A stretch of DNA of 64,000 nucleotides from Thermoplasmata archaeon (GTDB taxonomy: Archaea > Thermoplasmatota > Thermoplasmata > Lutacidiplasmatales > UBA184): the NCBI GenBank assembly GCA_022749815.1, contig JAKIWV010000001.1, forward strand, positions 186,001 through 250,000. Reading direction: 5' to 3'. Below the pieces are notes generated by a model that made no database searches, was not told the origin of the DNA, and saw only the letters and a list, made by a program, of their open reading frames with translations. Both the position numbers and the translations under genes were made by a program. This document shows, piece by piece, positions 24,823-32,888 of the stretch. Within the stretch, counting starts at the first letter, position 1, and every line of letters starts with the position of its first letter.

Positions 24823-25548
24823 TTAGGCGCTCGAGCTCGGGACCGGCTCCTCGCTCCGGGGGGCCTCGGTGGATGCGAGAAAGCGGGCGACGAGCCGACC
24901 CTCGGCGCGCCGGAGCATCTTGCTCAGGGCCGGGGGGCTCTGTCCAGTGAGCCGGGCAAGTCGGGTCAGGGAGAGGCGGCGGGGGACGGCGTAGTAGCCG
25001 AGCGCCCACGCCCGGGAAACGATGCTCCGCTGCCGGTCCGTGAGCTCCTCCGACCCGGCGGGACCCCAGTAGGCCCGGCCGGAGGCGCGAAGCACTCGGA
25101 AGGGCAAACCATCCCGCGTGAGCCGCGCAACGACCCGGCGCAGCGCGAGGTCCGCTCCGTAGAACGACGCGACGGTGTGCGTCGGGTCGGCGCGAAACGG
25201 GGCGACGGGAGTGATCTCACCGCCGGCGACGGTGAACAGTCGGGCGATCGCGGGAGGGTTCCGCTGACGCACGAGGAGGATGTAGTCCCGGGTACGTGGA
25301 CGACGTTCCACGAGCTCGAAGCTCTCGAGGCCGTACAATCGACGAATGCGTCGAGATTCCCGGGCGAGCTCGGCGGCCGACCGCAGGGGTCCCCTCCTCC
25401 GGATCCGGAGCAGTTGGAGGCGCCACCCCCGTTCGAGGCGGAGGGTCTCGAGAAGCTCGACCTCCTCGTACCGCGTGAAGAATCCGGGCGGGATCAGGCC
25501 GATCGCTTCCAGATGCTCGGTCTGGAACTCGAGCGATATCGTCTTCAT
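24823..25548 (-). CDS. HTH_10 (Bat-type) transcriptional regulator
   Basis: This is a 241-residue protein. The C-terminal segment (about 160-225) is an HTH_10 domain: LTDRQRSIVSRAWALGYY, RLSLTRLARLTGQSPPALSK and MLRRAEGRLV. The N-terminal 150 residues form a regulatory region with no clear ligand motif. HTH_10 regulators are known from haloarchaeal phototrophy and stress genes. It is divergent from ubiD with a 97-base intergenic region, so control of the ubiD-ubiA pair is possible. Confidence 0.8.
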   Translation of the reverse strand: MKTISLEFQTEHLEAIGLIPPGFFTRYEEVELLETLRLERGWRLQLLRIRRRGPLRSAAELARESRRIRRLYGLESFELVERRPRTRDYILLVRQRNPPAIARLFTVAGGEITPVAPFRADPTHTVASFYGADLALRRVVARLTRDGLPFRVLRASGRAYWGPAGSEELTDRQRSIVSRAWALGYYAVPRRLSLTRLARLTGQSPPALSKMLRRAEGRLVARFLASTEAPRSEEPVPSSSA

Positions 25549-25613
25549 GGGGCTCGGGAAAACTAAGAAGGTTCTCCTGTAAACCCTGTTCGCTCGGCAC
25601 TCCCCGACCGTCC

Positions 25614-25622
25614 CTTAATTAA
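25614..25622 (+). promoter_or_regulatory. TATA box of the ubiD-ubiA operon
   Basis: CTTAATTAA at 25614-25622 is the only AT-rich octamer-like element before ubiD. It lies 24-32 bases upstream of ATG 25646, which decides between that ATG and the earlier ATG at 25622 that overlaps the box itself. It fits a leaderless transcript. Confidence 0.65.
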
Positions 25623-25645
25623 TGGACGGGGCTCAGAGGGAGCCG

Positions 25646-27127
25646 ATGGCCTTCCGCTCGCTCGGCGAATTCCTTACTGACCTCGAATCGCGCGGGGACC
25701 TGCTCCGCCTCCGCGACCCGGTGAGCCGGGACCTCGAGATCACCGAGATCACTCAACGAGTGATCCGAAAGGACGGGCCGGCGTTGCTGTTCGAGAACGT
25801 CACGGGCAGTTCGGTGCCCGTCGCGATGAACGTGCTCGGTTCTCCTCGCCGGATCGCCCGGGCGCTGGGGGGAGAGACCCTGGACGCGCCGATGGATCGG
25901 ATCGCCCGCCTGGTTCGTCTCCGACCTCCCGCGGGGGTGATGGGAGCCTTGAAAGACCTCGGCGGCACGCTCCAGACGCTCGAAACTCTCCGTTCCCTCG
26001 CCCCCAAGCGCGTCAGCAGCGCGCCCTGCCAGGAGACCGAGACCGACCAAGTGAACCTCGACTCGTTCCCAATCCTCCGGTGCTGGCCCGGGGACGGGGG
26101 ACGGACGATCACGTTCCCCGTCGTGGTCACGAAGGATCCCGAAACGGGCGAGAGCCACACCGGGATCTACCGGCTCCAGCAGTACGGTCCGGACACGTTG
26201 GGGATGCACTTCCAGATCCACCGGGTCGGGGCCAACAACTACCGGAAATGGTGCGCGCGCGGGGAGCGGATGCCGGTCGCGGCGGTGATCGGGGCCGATC
26301 CCGCCACGGTGCTCGCGGGGCTCGCCCCGGTGCCGGAGGGCATCTCGAACTTCGTCTTCGCCGGGTTCCTCCGCGAAGAACCTCTCGAGCTCGTGGCGTG
26401 CCGGACCGTCCCCCTCGAAGTGCCCGCGCGGGCCGAGATCGTGCTCGAAGGCTACGTCGACCCCTCGGAGCGCCACCTCGAAGGACCCTTCGGCGATCAC
26501 ACCGGGTATTACTCGGCCGCCGAACCGTTCCCCGTCTTCCACGTAACGCACGTCACCCAGCGTCGGCGCCCGACCTACCTCGGCACGGTCACGGGGAAAC
26601 CTCCCACCGAGGATTCGGTCCTCGGCAAGGCGGTGGAGAGACTGTTCCTACCGATCGTGCGGCTCGTCCTGCCCGAGATCGTGGACATGAACCTCCCGCC
26701 CGAGGGCCTGTTCATCAACGTCGCCATCGTGTCGATCCGGAAGGCCTACCCGTACCACGCCCGGAAGGTGATGCACGCCCTCTGGGGTCTGGGCCAGATG
26801 ATGTTCACCCGATACGTGATCGTCGTCGACGAGGAGGTCAACGTCCGCGACCTGTCGGAGGTGCTCTACCGCGTCGGCCTCCAGGCCGACCCCGAGCGGG
26901 ACCTAGAACTCGTGCACGGACCGGTCGACCAACTGTCGATCTCGAACCCGGTCCCCAACCTCGGGGGCAAGGTCGGTATCGACGCGACCCGCAAGCGACC
27001 CGACGAGAATTTCCCGCGTCCGTGGCCGGACGAGATCCGGATGGACCCCGCGGTGATCTCCCGGATCGACCAGCTCGTGGCTCGGGCGCCCGCGCTCTCG
27101 TTCCTCCGGGACGCTCGGACCCCGTGA
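25646..27127 (+). CDS. UbiD-family decarboxylase
   Basis: This is a 493-residue member of the prenylated-FMN-dependent (de)carboxylases. Conserved blocks include PVVVTKDPETGESHTGIYR, MHFQIHRVGANNYRKW, LEGPFGDHTGYYS (near residue 278) with the acidic residues that act in catalysis, TGKPPTEDSVLGKAVE and the C-terminal GKVGIDATRKRPDE. The reaction is removal of a carboxyl group from an aromatic or unsaturated acid. The overlap with ubiA (GTGA) suggests quinone synthesis, as in the UbiD/UbiA steps of ubiquinone or the MqnL/MqnP-like steps of the futalosine route. I chose ATG 25646 because a TATA box covers the upstream ATG 25622. A UbiX partner is not in the window. Confidence 0.87.
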   Translation: MAFRSLGEFLTDLESRGDLLRLRDPVSRDLEITEITQRVIRKDGPALLFENVTGSSVPVAMNVLGSPRRIARALGGETLDAPMDRIARLVRLRPPAGVMGALKDLGGTLQTLETLRSLAPKRVSSAPCQETETDQVNLDSFPILRCWPGDGGRTITFPVVVTKDPETGESHTGIYRLQQYGPDTLGMHFQIHRVGANNYRKWCARGERMPVAAVIGADPATVLAGLAPVPEGISNFVFAGFLREEPLELVACRTVPLEVPARAEIVLEGYVDPSERHLEGPFGDHTGYYSAAEPFPVFHVTHVTQRRRPTYLGTVTGKPPTEDSVLGKAVERLFLPIVRLVLPEIVDMNLPPEGLFINVAIVSIRKAYPYHARKVMHALWGLGQMMFTRYVIVVDEEVNVRDLSEVLYRVGLQADPERDLELVHGPVDQLSISNPVPNLGGKVGIDATRKRPDENFPRPWPDEIRMDPAVISRIDQLVARAPALSFLRDARTP

Positions 27128-28005
27128 GCGGACCGGCGACCTCGCCCTCCGGCTGGGCGCGCGAGCTCGGGCGTTTCCTCGAGATCCAGAACGTGGGGCT
27201 CAACCTCCCATTCGGCCTCGCGTTCCTGTTTGCCGCCGCCCACGGACTCCCCCCCTGGCAGACGTTCCTTCTGGTGGTGATCGCCCTGCTCGCCGCCCGA
27301 AACGCCGGCCATGCGTTCAACCGGTGGACGGACCGGCGGCTGGACGCGTTGAATCCTCGTACGCAGGACCGCGCGCTCGTCACCGGGCGACTCTCTCCAG
27401 GGTTCGCGCTCGCGGTGACGGCCCTGAGCGCGGCGGTCCTGGTCGCAGCGGCGGCCTTGTTGAATCCCCTTTCCCTGGCGCTTTCCCCCGTGGCCCTCGT
27501 CCTGGTCTTCGGCTACAGCTACACGAAGCGATACACGTCGTTCACCACCGTGTTCTTGGGGCTGGTCGAGGCGCTCGTCCCCGCGGGGGTATTCATCGCG
27601 GTCACCGGTGGGCTGCCGGCCGTCGCGCTCGTCGCGGTGGCGGCCATGCTCGCGTGGGGGACCTCCTTCGAAACGATCCATAGTCTCGGGGATCTATCCA
27701 CCGACCGGAACCTCGGACTCTACTCGCTCCCGCGACGGCTAGGGGTCCGTACGAGCCTCGCCCTGATCGGGGTGCTTCACGCGGGAGCCCTCGTGCTCTT
27801 CGGACTCTTCGGCGCACTGATGCGCTTCGGCCTACCGTTCTGGGTGGCATGGGCCGGCATGGTCACGCTCGTCGCGTACTCGGATGTCGCCCTGTCGCGA
27901 CACCCGGAGCAGGTCCGGATCCCGTTCGAGCGCCACTTCCTGCTCGCGCTGTTATTCCTCGCCGGCGTTCTTCTGGCACTGGCATTCCCGGGGGTCCAGC
28001 TCTAG
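27124..28005 (+). CDS. UbiA-family prenyltransferase
   Basis: This is a 293-residue polytopic membrane protein. The first Asp-rich motif is NRWTDRRLDALNPRTQDRAL (the NxxxDxxxD form) near residue 70, the second is SLGDLSTDRNLG near 188, and GYSYTKRYTSF lies between. UbiA enzymes attach a polyprenyl chain to an aromatic acceptor such as a quinone precursor. It starts with GTG inside the ubiD stop (GTGA), which couples it to the decarboxylase. Other UbiA branches, such as geranylgeranylglyceryl phosphate digeranylgeranyltransferase, are possible, but the ubiD link favours quinones. Confidence 0.87.
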   Translation: MSGPATSPSGWARELGRFLEIQNVGLNLPFGLAFLFAAAHGLPPWQTFLLVVIALLAARNAGHAFNRWTDRRLDALNPRTQDRALVTGRLSPGFALAVTALSAAVLVAAAALLNPLSLALSPVALVLVFGYSYTKRYTSFTTVFLGLVEALVPAGVFIAVTGGLPAVALVAVAAMLAWGTSFETIHSLGDLSTDRNLGLYSLPRRLGVRTSLALIGVLHAGALVLFGLFGALMRFGLPFWVAWAGMVTLVAYSDVALSRHPEQVRIPFERHFLLALLFLAGVLLALAFPGVQL

Positions 28006-28115
28006 CGATTCCTATGCGGAGTACCCCGTTTGGATGCCTGAATGCAGTAGTTGATGGAACGTCGTGCCACCGCCGAGAACAATCGACTTAAACCGGCTCG
28101 AGCTAGGGCCCGAAC

Positions 28116-28472
28116 ATGCCGCAAGTGATGATCGGCCTCTCGGCCCGGGACTACAAGACGACGAACGAGGTCTGGCGCCTCGCCAAGCGGCACCTGAACC
28201 CGATCGTTCGTCGACGGATTGGTTGGCGTGGACGCTCGAGTTTCCTCCGGCAATTGATCCTGTACGGATTCGAGAAGGCGAGCGAGAGCCCCTCGGCTTT
28301 CCTGCACGACGTCCGGGAAACGCACGACCCCCTGATCGGCAAGCGGGGTCGCTCGGAGGCCGGCGCGGAACGACGCGAGGCGCTGATCAGCACGTGGAGC
28401 GCCTTTTTCCCATCGGACGCGACCCCCGGCCGGCGGACTCGGAAACTGGTACCAGGACGCGGCGGCGGCTGA
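28116..28472 (+). CDS. Small basic protein, unknown
   Basis: This encodes a 118-residue protein rich in Arg. The first 60 residues look like structured sequence with two helices: YKTTNEVWRLAKRHLNPIVR and SSFLRQLILYGFEKASES. The last 45 residues are low complexity and end with an RRTRKLVPGRGGG tail. A TATA-like CGACTTAAA lies 25-33 bases upstream of the ATG, consistent with a leaderless gene. A nucleic-acid-binding role is possible because of the charge, but I see no named domain. Opposite-strand open frames here are less likely. It lies between ubiA and arcS. Confidence 0.5.
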   Translation: MPQVMIGLSARDYKTTNEVWRLAKRHLNPIVRRRIGWRGRSSFLRQLILYGFEKASESPSAFLHDVRETHDPLIGKRGRSEAGAERREALISTWSAFFPSDATPGRRTRKLVPGRGGG

Positions 28473-28529
28473 ACCGCTCCGCTGCGGCGTGCCGTTTTCT
28501 GCTGGGCCCCCTCCGCCTGCCGAGTACCC

Positions 28530-30401
28530 ATGACCCGAACCGTCGTCTCTTCGGCCGGCGCGCTTCTGGCCGGCTCGGTACAAGTCGGTCCGCTCCGTCT
28601 CGATTCCCCGGAAATCCTCTGGAGCCGACCAGACCCGTTGCCCCCCGACGGCCCCGCCACCGGGTCCCGGGTCGAGCTACGGGTCGGAGTGGAACTTCCC
28701 GTCGGTGAGAGGGAGCTGGTGCTCCGCCGCGACCCCGCAGAGTTGAGGCTGCGGTTCCCCGTTCCGACCCCGGAGATCTCGGGTACCCCCGGAATGTGGC
28801 AGACCGTGGGGCCCGGAGTGGCCTACGTGCACTGGCCGCTCCCGGAGCCCGAATGGACGGCCCTGCGCGCCTCTCGCCCGGAGCTCGTCGTGCTCGGCAA
28901 TGCGCGGGCGCTGTGGCAGGACGGGGAACCGTTCATCCGCGCGCTGATGGAGATACGCACCCAACTGGGGGGATATCCCGGGTTGTGGGCGCCCCGAGTG
29001 GCCCTTCCGCATCGATTGAGCCTCCTCGCGTGGCTGGGAGTGGACGTCGTCGACACGACGGAGGGACTGTGGGGTGCGGCCCACGGGTCCTACTTCTACA
29101 CGACCTTGGGTTCGGTGGCGGCGGACTCGGCGCGCATCGAACGGGTCTGCGACTGCGCGAGCTGCCGGTCGGATCCCCCGGGGTCGCTTGAGATTCACAC
29201 CCAGGCAACCTACGCGAGAGAGATGGCCGAGGTGCGGATGGCCCTGCGCGACGGGCGGCTCCGGGAGCTCGTCGAGGCGAGGCTGACGGCGGAGCCGGCG
29301 CTGGCCGAGATGCTGCGCTTCGCGGACCGACTGATGGCTCCGTTGGTGGAAGGGAGAGTCCCGGTCGTCTCCCGGGCGAAACGTACGTACATCTTACGGG
29401 AATCCCGCCGCCGTCCGGAGGTCCAGCGATTCCTCTCCCGCGTCCTCGAGCGGTACCGGCCTCCACCCTCGAAGCGCGTGCTTCTGCTGCTGCCCTGCTC
29501 TCGGACCAAGCCGTACCGAAACTCGCGAAGTCATCGCCGCTTCGCACGGGCGTGGGAGGGTTGGCCCCCTGGCCCGCTCCTGCACGTCGTGTCGGTCTCG
29601 TCCCCGCTGGGACTGGTTCCCCGGGAACTCGAGGACGTCTACCCCGCGCGCCACTACGATATCCCGGTCACCGGACAGTGGGAGGAGGACGAACGGACCG
29701 CGGTCCTGCGCGCGTTGGACGTTTTCCTCGCACGGGGAGCGTACACGCAGGCGATCGCTCACCTCGACCCGGACGAGTACAAGTTCCTGGCCGAGGCGTT
29801 GCCCGAACGGCTCCACCCCCTCTGGACTCTCTCGGACGAGCACACGACGAGTGCGACGGCCCTACGGGCTCTTCGGTCGGCCCTGGACGAGGCGGATCTC
29901 GGCCCCGCGCCGCCGTCCATCGGTCCGTTGGTGGGCGTCAAAGAGGGACTCGAGGCGCTCGCACGAGTCCAATTTGGACCACCGGCCGCCGAACTGCTGT
30001 TCGCTCCTCCGACCCGGTTGGAAGGGCGGCCCTGGAGCCAACGACTGACCGACGGGCGGGGAAAGGACCTGGCGACCTGGTCGGAGGAACGGGGCTTGTT
30101 TCAGTTGACCGCTGCGGGCGGGGCGCGCATCGTTCCTGCCGGCGCTTTGTGGGTCGAGGTCGACCCGGGCGTCACCCTGACCGGCGACCTCTTCGCTCCC
30201 GGGGTCCGGTCCGCGGACCCGACGATCGCGCCAGGGGACGCTGTGGTATTGGTCCGCTCGGGCGCGCTCCTCGGAGTCGGAGAGGCGGCGCTCGCGGGCG
30301 CGCTCATGACCGAGCTGCCGCGGGGGTTGGCGGTAAAGGTCCGGCACCGGGTCCACGCTCCCCTGTTGGCGGCTGAACCGAGCGCACCGACACTTCCATA
30401 G
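28530..30401 (+). CDS. arcS: Archaeosine synthase (ArcS)
   Basis: This is a 623-residue protein. A tRNA-guanine-transglycosylase-like N-terminal half (residues 1-290) retains a CDCASC zinc cluster near residue 208. The core then shows the ArcS hallmark PC-x3-KPY-x2-S-x2-H, here PCSRTKPYRNSRSH (about residue 322), and a PUA domain ends the chain (about 540-620, LWVEVDPGVTLTGDLFAPGV). ArcS adds an amino group to preQ0 at position 15 of archaeal tRNAs to complete archaeosine. Full-length ArcS is one of several archaeal solutions, so this organism uses the classical one. Its stop lies 23 bases before the tRNA-Val gene. Confidence 0.93.
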   Translation: MTRTVVSSAGALLAGSVQVGPLRLDSPEILWSRPDPLPPDGPATGSRVELRVGVELPVGERELVLRRDPAELRLRFPVPTPEISGTPGMWQTVGPGVAYVHWPLPEPEWTALRASRPELVVLGNARALWQDGEPFIRALMEIRTQLGGYPGLWAPRVALPHRLSLLAWLGVDVVDTTEGLWGAAHGSYFYTTLGSVAADSARIERVCDCASCRSDPPGSLEIHTQATYAREMAEVRMALRDGRLRELVEARLTAEPALAEMLRFADRLMAPLVEGRVPVVSRAKRTYILRESRRRPEVQRFLSRVLERYRPPPSKRVLLLLPCSRTKPYRNSRSHRRFARAWEGWPPGPLLHVVSVSSPLGLVPRELEDVYPARHYDIPVTGQWEEDERTAVLRALDVFLARGAYTQAIAHLDPDEYKFLAEALPERLHPLWTLSDEHTTSATALRALRSALDEADLGPAPPSIGPLVGVKEGLEALARVQFGPPAAELLFAPPTRLEGRPWSQRLTDGRGKDLATWSEERGLFQLTAAGGARIVPAGALWVEVDPGVTLTGDLFAPGVRSADPTIAPGDAVVLVRSGALLGVGEAALAGALMTELPRGLAVKVRHRVHAPLLAAEPSAPTLP

Positions 30402-30424
30402 TTAGGGCATCGTCTGCTCGTCGT

Positions 30425-30497
30425 GGGCCGGTCGTCTAGCGGTGAGGATGCCGCGCTTACAACGCGGAGATCGGCGGTTCGAATCCGTCCCGGCCCA
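30425..30497 (+). tRNA. tRNA-Val (anticodon TAC)
   Basis: The acceptor stem GGGCCGG pairs with CCGGCCC (30490-30496) and the discriminator is A at 30497. The anticodon stem CCGCG/CGCGG carries loop CTTACAA, so the anticodon is TAC. The T stem is GGCGG/CCGTC with loop TTCGAAT. There is no encoded CCA and no intron. The last 17 bases are repeated at 33852-33868, which marks the end of a putative island. Confidence 0.96.
30481..30497 (+). repeat. Direct repeat, left copy (tRNA-Val 3' end)
   Basis: GAATCCGTCCCGGCCCA forms part of the T loop, the 3' side of the T stem and the acceptor 3' strand of tRNA-Val. The same 17 bases occur at 33852-33868 in the same orientation. It is interpreted as attL. 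Confidence 0.7.
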
Positions 30498-30506
30498 TAG
30501 ATTCGA

Positions 30507-30520
30507 GGGGGGCATCCCCC
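30507..30520 (+). terminator. G-run/C-run hairpin after tRNA-Val
   Basis: GGGGG-GCAT-CCCCC (with one extra leading base) can form a five-base-pair hairpin starting 10 bases after the tRNA. It might aid 3' end formation, although archaeal terminators are usually T-runs. A closely similar element sits at the same spacing after the right-hand repeat (33878-33892). Confidence 0.35.
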
Positions 30521-30624
30521 TCACCAAGACCCGGACGTTCGGCAGGAATCGACCTAGTTCAATGAGCTAGCCCTCCATTGCCGGAAAAGTCTTAACTAGC
30601 CAATCATTCGAGGATTCGCTACCG

Positions 30625-31062
30625 ATGGAAGCAAACCAACTCGCGTTCACGGTGGGGTACGAGGGGAAGGTTCTCTCTGGGCTGATTCGAGAGCTGTCGG
30701 CCGCGAAAGTGCAAACGGTAGTCGATGTCCGTGAGCGAGCGCAAAGCCGAAAGCCGGGATTCTCGAAGGCAGGGCTTGGTGCCGCTCTCGCCGGGAGCGG
30801 AATAGACTACGTCCATCTGCCTCAACTCGGCTCTCCCACGGGGATTCGGCGGGAGTACCGTAGAACTCGTGACCTTCGTACGTTTCGCGCGCGGTACTCG
30901 GCGTACGCGTCGACCCAGAGCACGGCATTAGCAGCGTTGGCCGGACTGCTGCGGGTCCGACGGGCGGCGCTCCTGTGCTTTGAAGACGACTGGGACAGCT
31001 GCCACCGGCAGGTCCTTTGCTCCCGATTGCAGCGTAGGGGTTTTTCGTTCAGACACTTGTAG
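30625..31062 (+). CDS. DUF488 family protein
   Basis: This is a 145-residue protein with clear DUF488 blocks: FTVGYEGKVLSGLIRELSA, VVDVRERAQSRKPGFSKAGL, YVHLPQLGSPTGIRREYR, and the late ALLCFEDDWDSCHRQVL with Cys/His. DUF488 proteins are widespread but biochemically unassigned, and are often found in defence or mobile neighbourhoods. A TATA-like TCTTAACT lies 28-36 bases before the ATG. The stop is followed 14 bases later by the ATG of its partner gene, so the two form an operon inside the putative island. Confidence 0.85.
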   Translation: MEANQLAFTVGYEGKVLSGLIRELSAAKVQTVVDVRERAQSRKPGFSKAGLGAALAGSGIDYVHLPQLGSPTGIRREYRRTRDLRTFRARYSAYASTQSTALAALAGLLRVRRAALLCFEDDWDSCHRQVLCSRLQRRGFSFRHL

Positions 31063-31076
31063 GTTTGCCGTGCCCA

Positions 31077-31808
31077 ATGGCGCCTGAACGAAGGCAAATC
31101 GACGACCTCATAATGCTGGGGCGAGCCGCTCCTGATACTCTGAAGGACGGAAGGACGACAATATGCGCTGCCGGCTATTCACCGACGCATGGGTTCATTC
31201 GGGTCTATCCCACGCGGCTCAGCTCCCCGCTGAAACAGTGGAGCTGCGTGTCCGTTCCGTTGGAAAGGAACCCCCAAGACACCCGGGATGAGAGTTGGAA
31301 GATAGAAGGCTCGAAAGGGGAGTGGGCGACCCTTGATTCGAAGATCGAAGTCCGGGGGCTCCTGTCCCGACCCGAAAGAATTCGGCTCATCCCTCAGTTG
31401 GCCTCGCCATGCGTCTCGACGCTAAACGAGTCCCATGTTAGCCTCGGGATCGTGAGACCTGCCGCACTCAAGGGCTACCTATCCGATCGAAGCGACGTGG
31501 ATTCGACGATTCAGCTCACGCTCTTCGGCGGTCCCACTCTCAAGACGAAGGCGGATTATCGCATGCAACCTCGCCTGGAATACAGGTGCGACCGTTGCGT
31601 GAGTGTCGGACCACACGACCAACAAGTCCTCGAAATCGGTTGTTACGAGTGGTTCCGGAAGCATCCCGGGCAAGAGGCCAAGGTTTTCGAGAATCTGCAC
31701 CTCGATGACCCGGCGTACGAGAAGTTCCTTCTTGTCGGGAACCAGGCCTTCCACCGGGCATCATACTTGGTTATCGGGATCATTAGGTGGAAGCGGGCTG
31801 CCTCCTAG
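31077..31808 (+). CDS. DUF488-associated protein with CxxC pair, unknown
   Basis: This is a 243-residue protein from ATG 31077; a TTG at 31065 would add four residues. The sequence is well ordered and beta-rich: TTICAAGYSPTHGFIRVYP, PLKQWSCVSVPLERNPQDTR, ESWKIEGSKGEWATLD, and a metal-binding-like YRCDRCVSVGPHDQQVLE. From memory it resembles small dual-OB-fold proteins encoded next to DUF488, but I am unsure and no catalytic motif is visible. It is less GC-rich than its neighbours. The TAG stop interlocks with that of the convergent gene (CTAG, 31805-31808). Confidence 0.7.
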   Translation: MAPERRQIDDLIMLGRAAPDTLKDGRTTICAAGYSPTHGFIRVYPTRLSSPLKQWSCVSVPLERNPQDTRDESWKIEGSKGEWATLDSKIEVRGLLSRPERIRLIPQLASPCVSTLNESHVSLGIVRPAALKGYLSDRSDVDSTIQLTLFGGPTLKTKADYRMQPRLEYRCDRCVSVGPHDQQVLEIGCYEWFRKHPGQEAKVFENLHLDDPAYEKFLLVGNQAFHRASYLVIGIIRWKRAAS

Positions 31809-32512
31809 ACAGGCCCGCCCATCGTGACCTCCAGGTCTGCATTCATGGCGGCAACTAGCCGAGCGAGGTGCTCTTTCACATCCTCTTCGAACTGGTCCAC
31901 CATGTCGCTCGTCACCTCGCCCTGGGACCCCGCGCTAGGCGATTTCTTCATGATTTGTTCCATCAAGGAATCGACTCGTGCAGTGAGGTTTTTCGGACAT
32001 CCAAGGAGTTTCAAGTCCGTCACGGCAGCTTCCAACTCGTGCTGTGCGATTAGCGCAAGCTCAATGAATTCTAGAAAACTCCGCACTTCCGGCTCCCTTG
32101 CTACCTCTGAACTGAAGGCCTTGAATCCCGGTAGGGACATCACTCCCGGCTTCCATCCGGTACGCTTCAAGATCCCTTGGAATTGCATGTCTCGAAAGAG
32201 CGTCAACATAGTTACGAGACCCTTCGTGACCTCCTCCCGCTTCTCGGGTGCGACATTGGTCAGCTGCGCTCCGACGGTCTTCTCTGGGTCATGCCACCGC
32301 ATTATCCAGGCAAAGAGTTCTGCAACGGATCGCGCGGTGGAAAGTATCGCGCGATAGGCGGCGAGCTTGCGCTCGTAAAGGGCATTACGCCGGAACTCCT
32401 GTCGCTTTGCCTTGTCCGAGTAAAAATAGTGGAGGTAGACCCCGACGATGCTGGCTACGAGGGCCGGGATCGCTAGGGCGTTGAGGATTACTACGAGTTC
32501 ATCCCACCACAC
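31805..32512 (-). CDS. Membrane-anchored helical protein, unknown
   Basis: This is a 235-residue protein. One N-terminal membrane helix (residues 6-29, VVILNALAIPALVASIVGVY) is followed by a basic stretch and about 200 residues of charged helical sequence (RKLAAYRAILSTARSVAELF, FLEFIELALIAQHELEAAV). The topology would place the helical part in the cytoplasm. Such single-helix anchors with long cytosolic helices occur in several defence effectors, but there is no catalytic motif here. The gene is in the less GC-rich core of the island and shares its stop bases with the DUF488 partner. Confidence 0.65.
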   Translation of the reverse strand: MWWDELVVILNALAIPALVASIVGVYLHYFYSDKAKRQEFRRNALYERKLAAYRAILSTARSVAELFAWIMRWHDPEKTVGAQLTNVAPEKREEVTKGLVTMLTLFRDMQFQGILKRTGWKPGVMSLPGFKAFSSEVAREPEVRSFLEFIELALIAQHELEAAVTDLKLLGCPKNLTARVDSLMEQIMKKSPSAGSQGEVTSDMVDQFEEDVKEHLARLVAAMNADLEVTMGGPV

Positions 32513-32888
32513 TTCGGCTCACTCGTCGGCGCATCCACGTTTCGGGTATCAACGCAGCGGGTAGGGAGGTCACCAGAGCACCTTGCACTACGCCCCCTTC
32601 CGGGGCCTTGCCAAGTACTCCAAGCTCTCCCCCTCCTCCGCCGTCTTCAGGTCCGGGTCCTCGAACTTCGGCGTCCAACGGGACGGACTCCTAGCCCTCA
32701 ACGAGTTGACGCGGCTCGATGTTGGGAATGGGCCGGTTTCGACCCCGGCGATGGGGGGTGTTTAGCCTCTCGTGTTTGGAGAGCGAAAGTTCTGCAACCT
32801 TGTTTGAAGTTCTGGATGACGACCGATCCCTCGGCGAAGAACTTCGATTCATCCCCCCTCGACTGAGGCAGAATCTAGAGCCTGCCGC
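32513..32888. other. Gene-poor stretch with a possible decayed frame
   Basis: No confident gene is visible. On the minus strand 32588-32761 is open for 58 codons and its end reads like a real protein tail (WTPKFEDPDLKTAEEGESLE, then YLARPRKGA and a stop), but it has no ATG or GTG and a TAA just upstream. It may be the remnant of a gene lost in the island. Confidence 0.35.

Noticed and set aside
32583-32765. 60-codon plus-strand frame in the island
   Set aside because: No domain, no promoter, and composition unlike its neighbours. The opposite strand looks slightly more protein-like but has no start.
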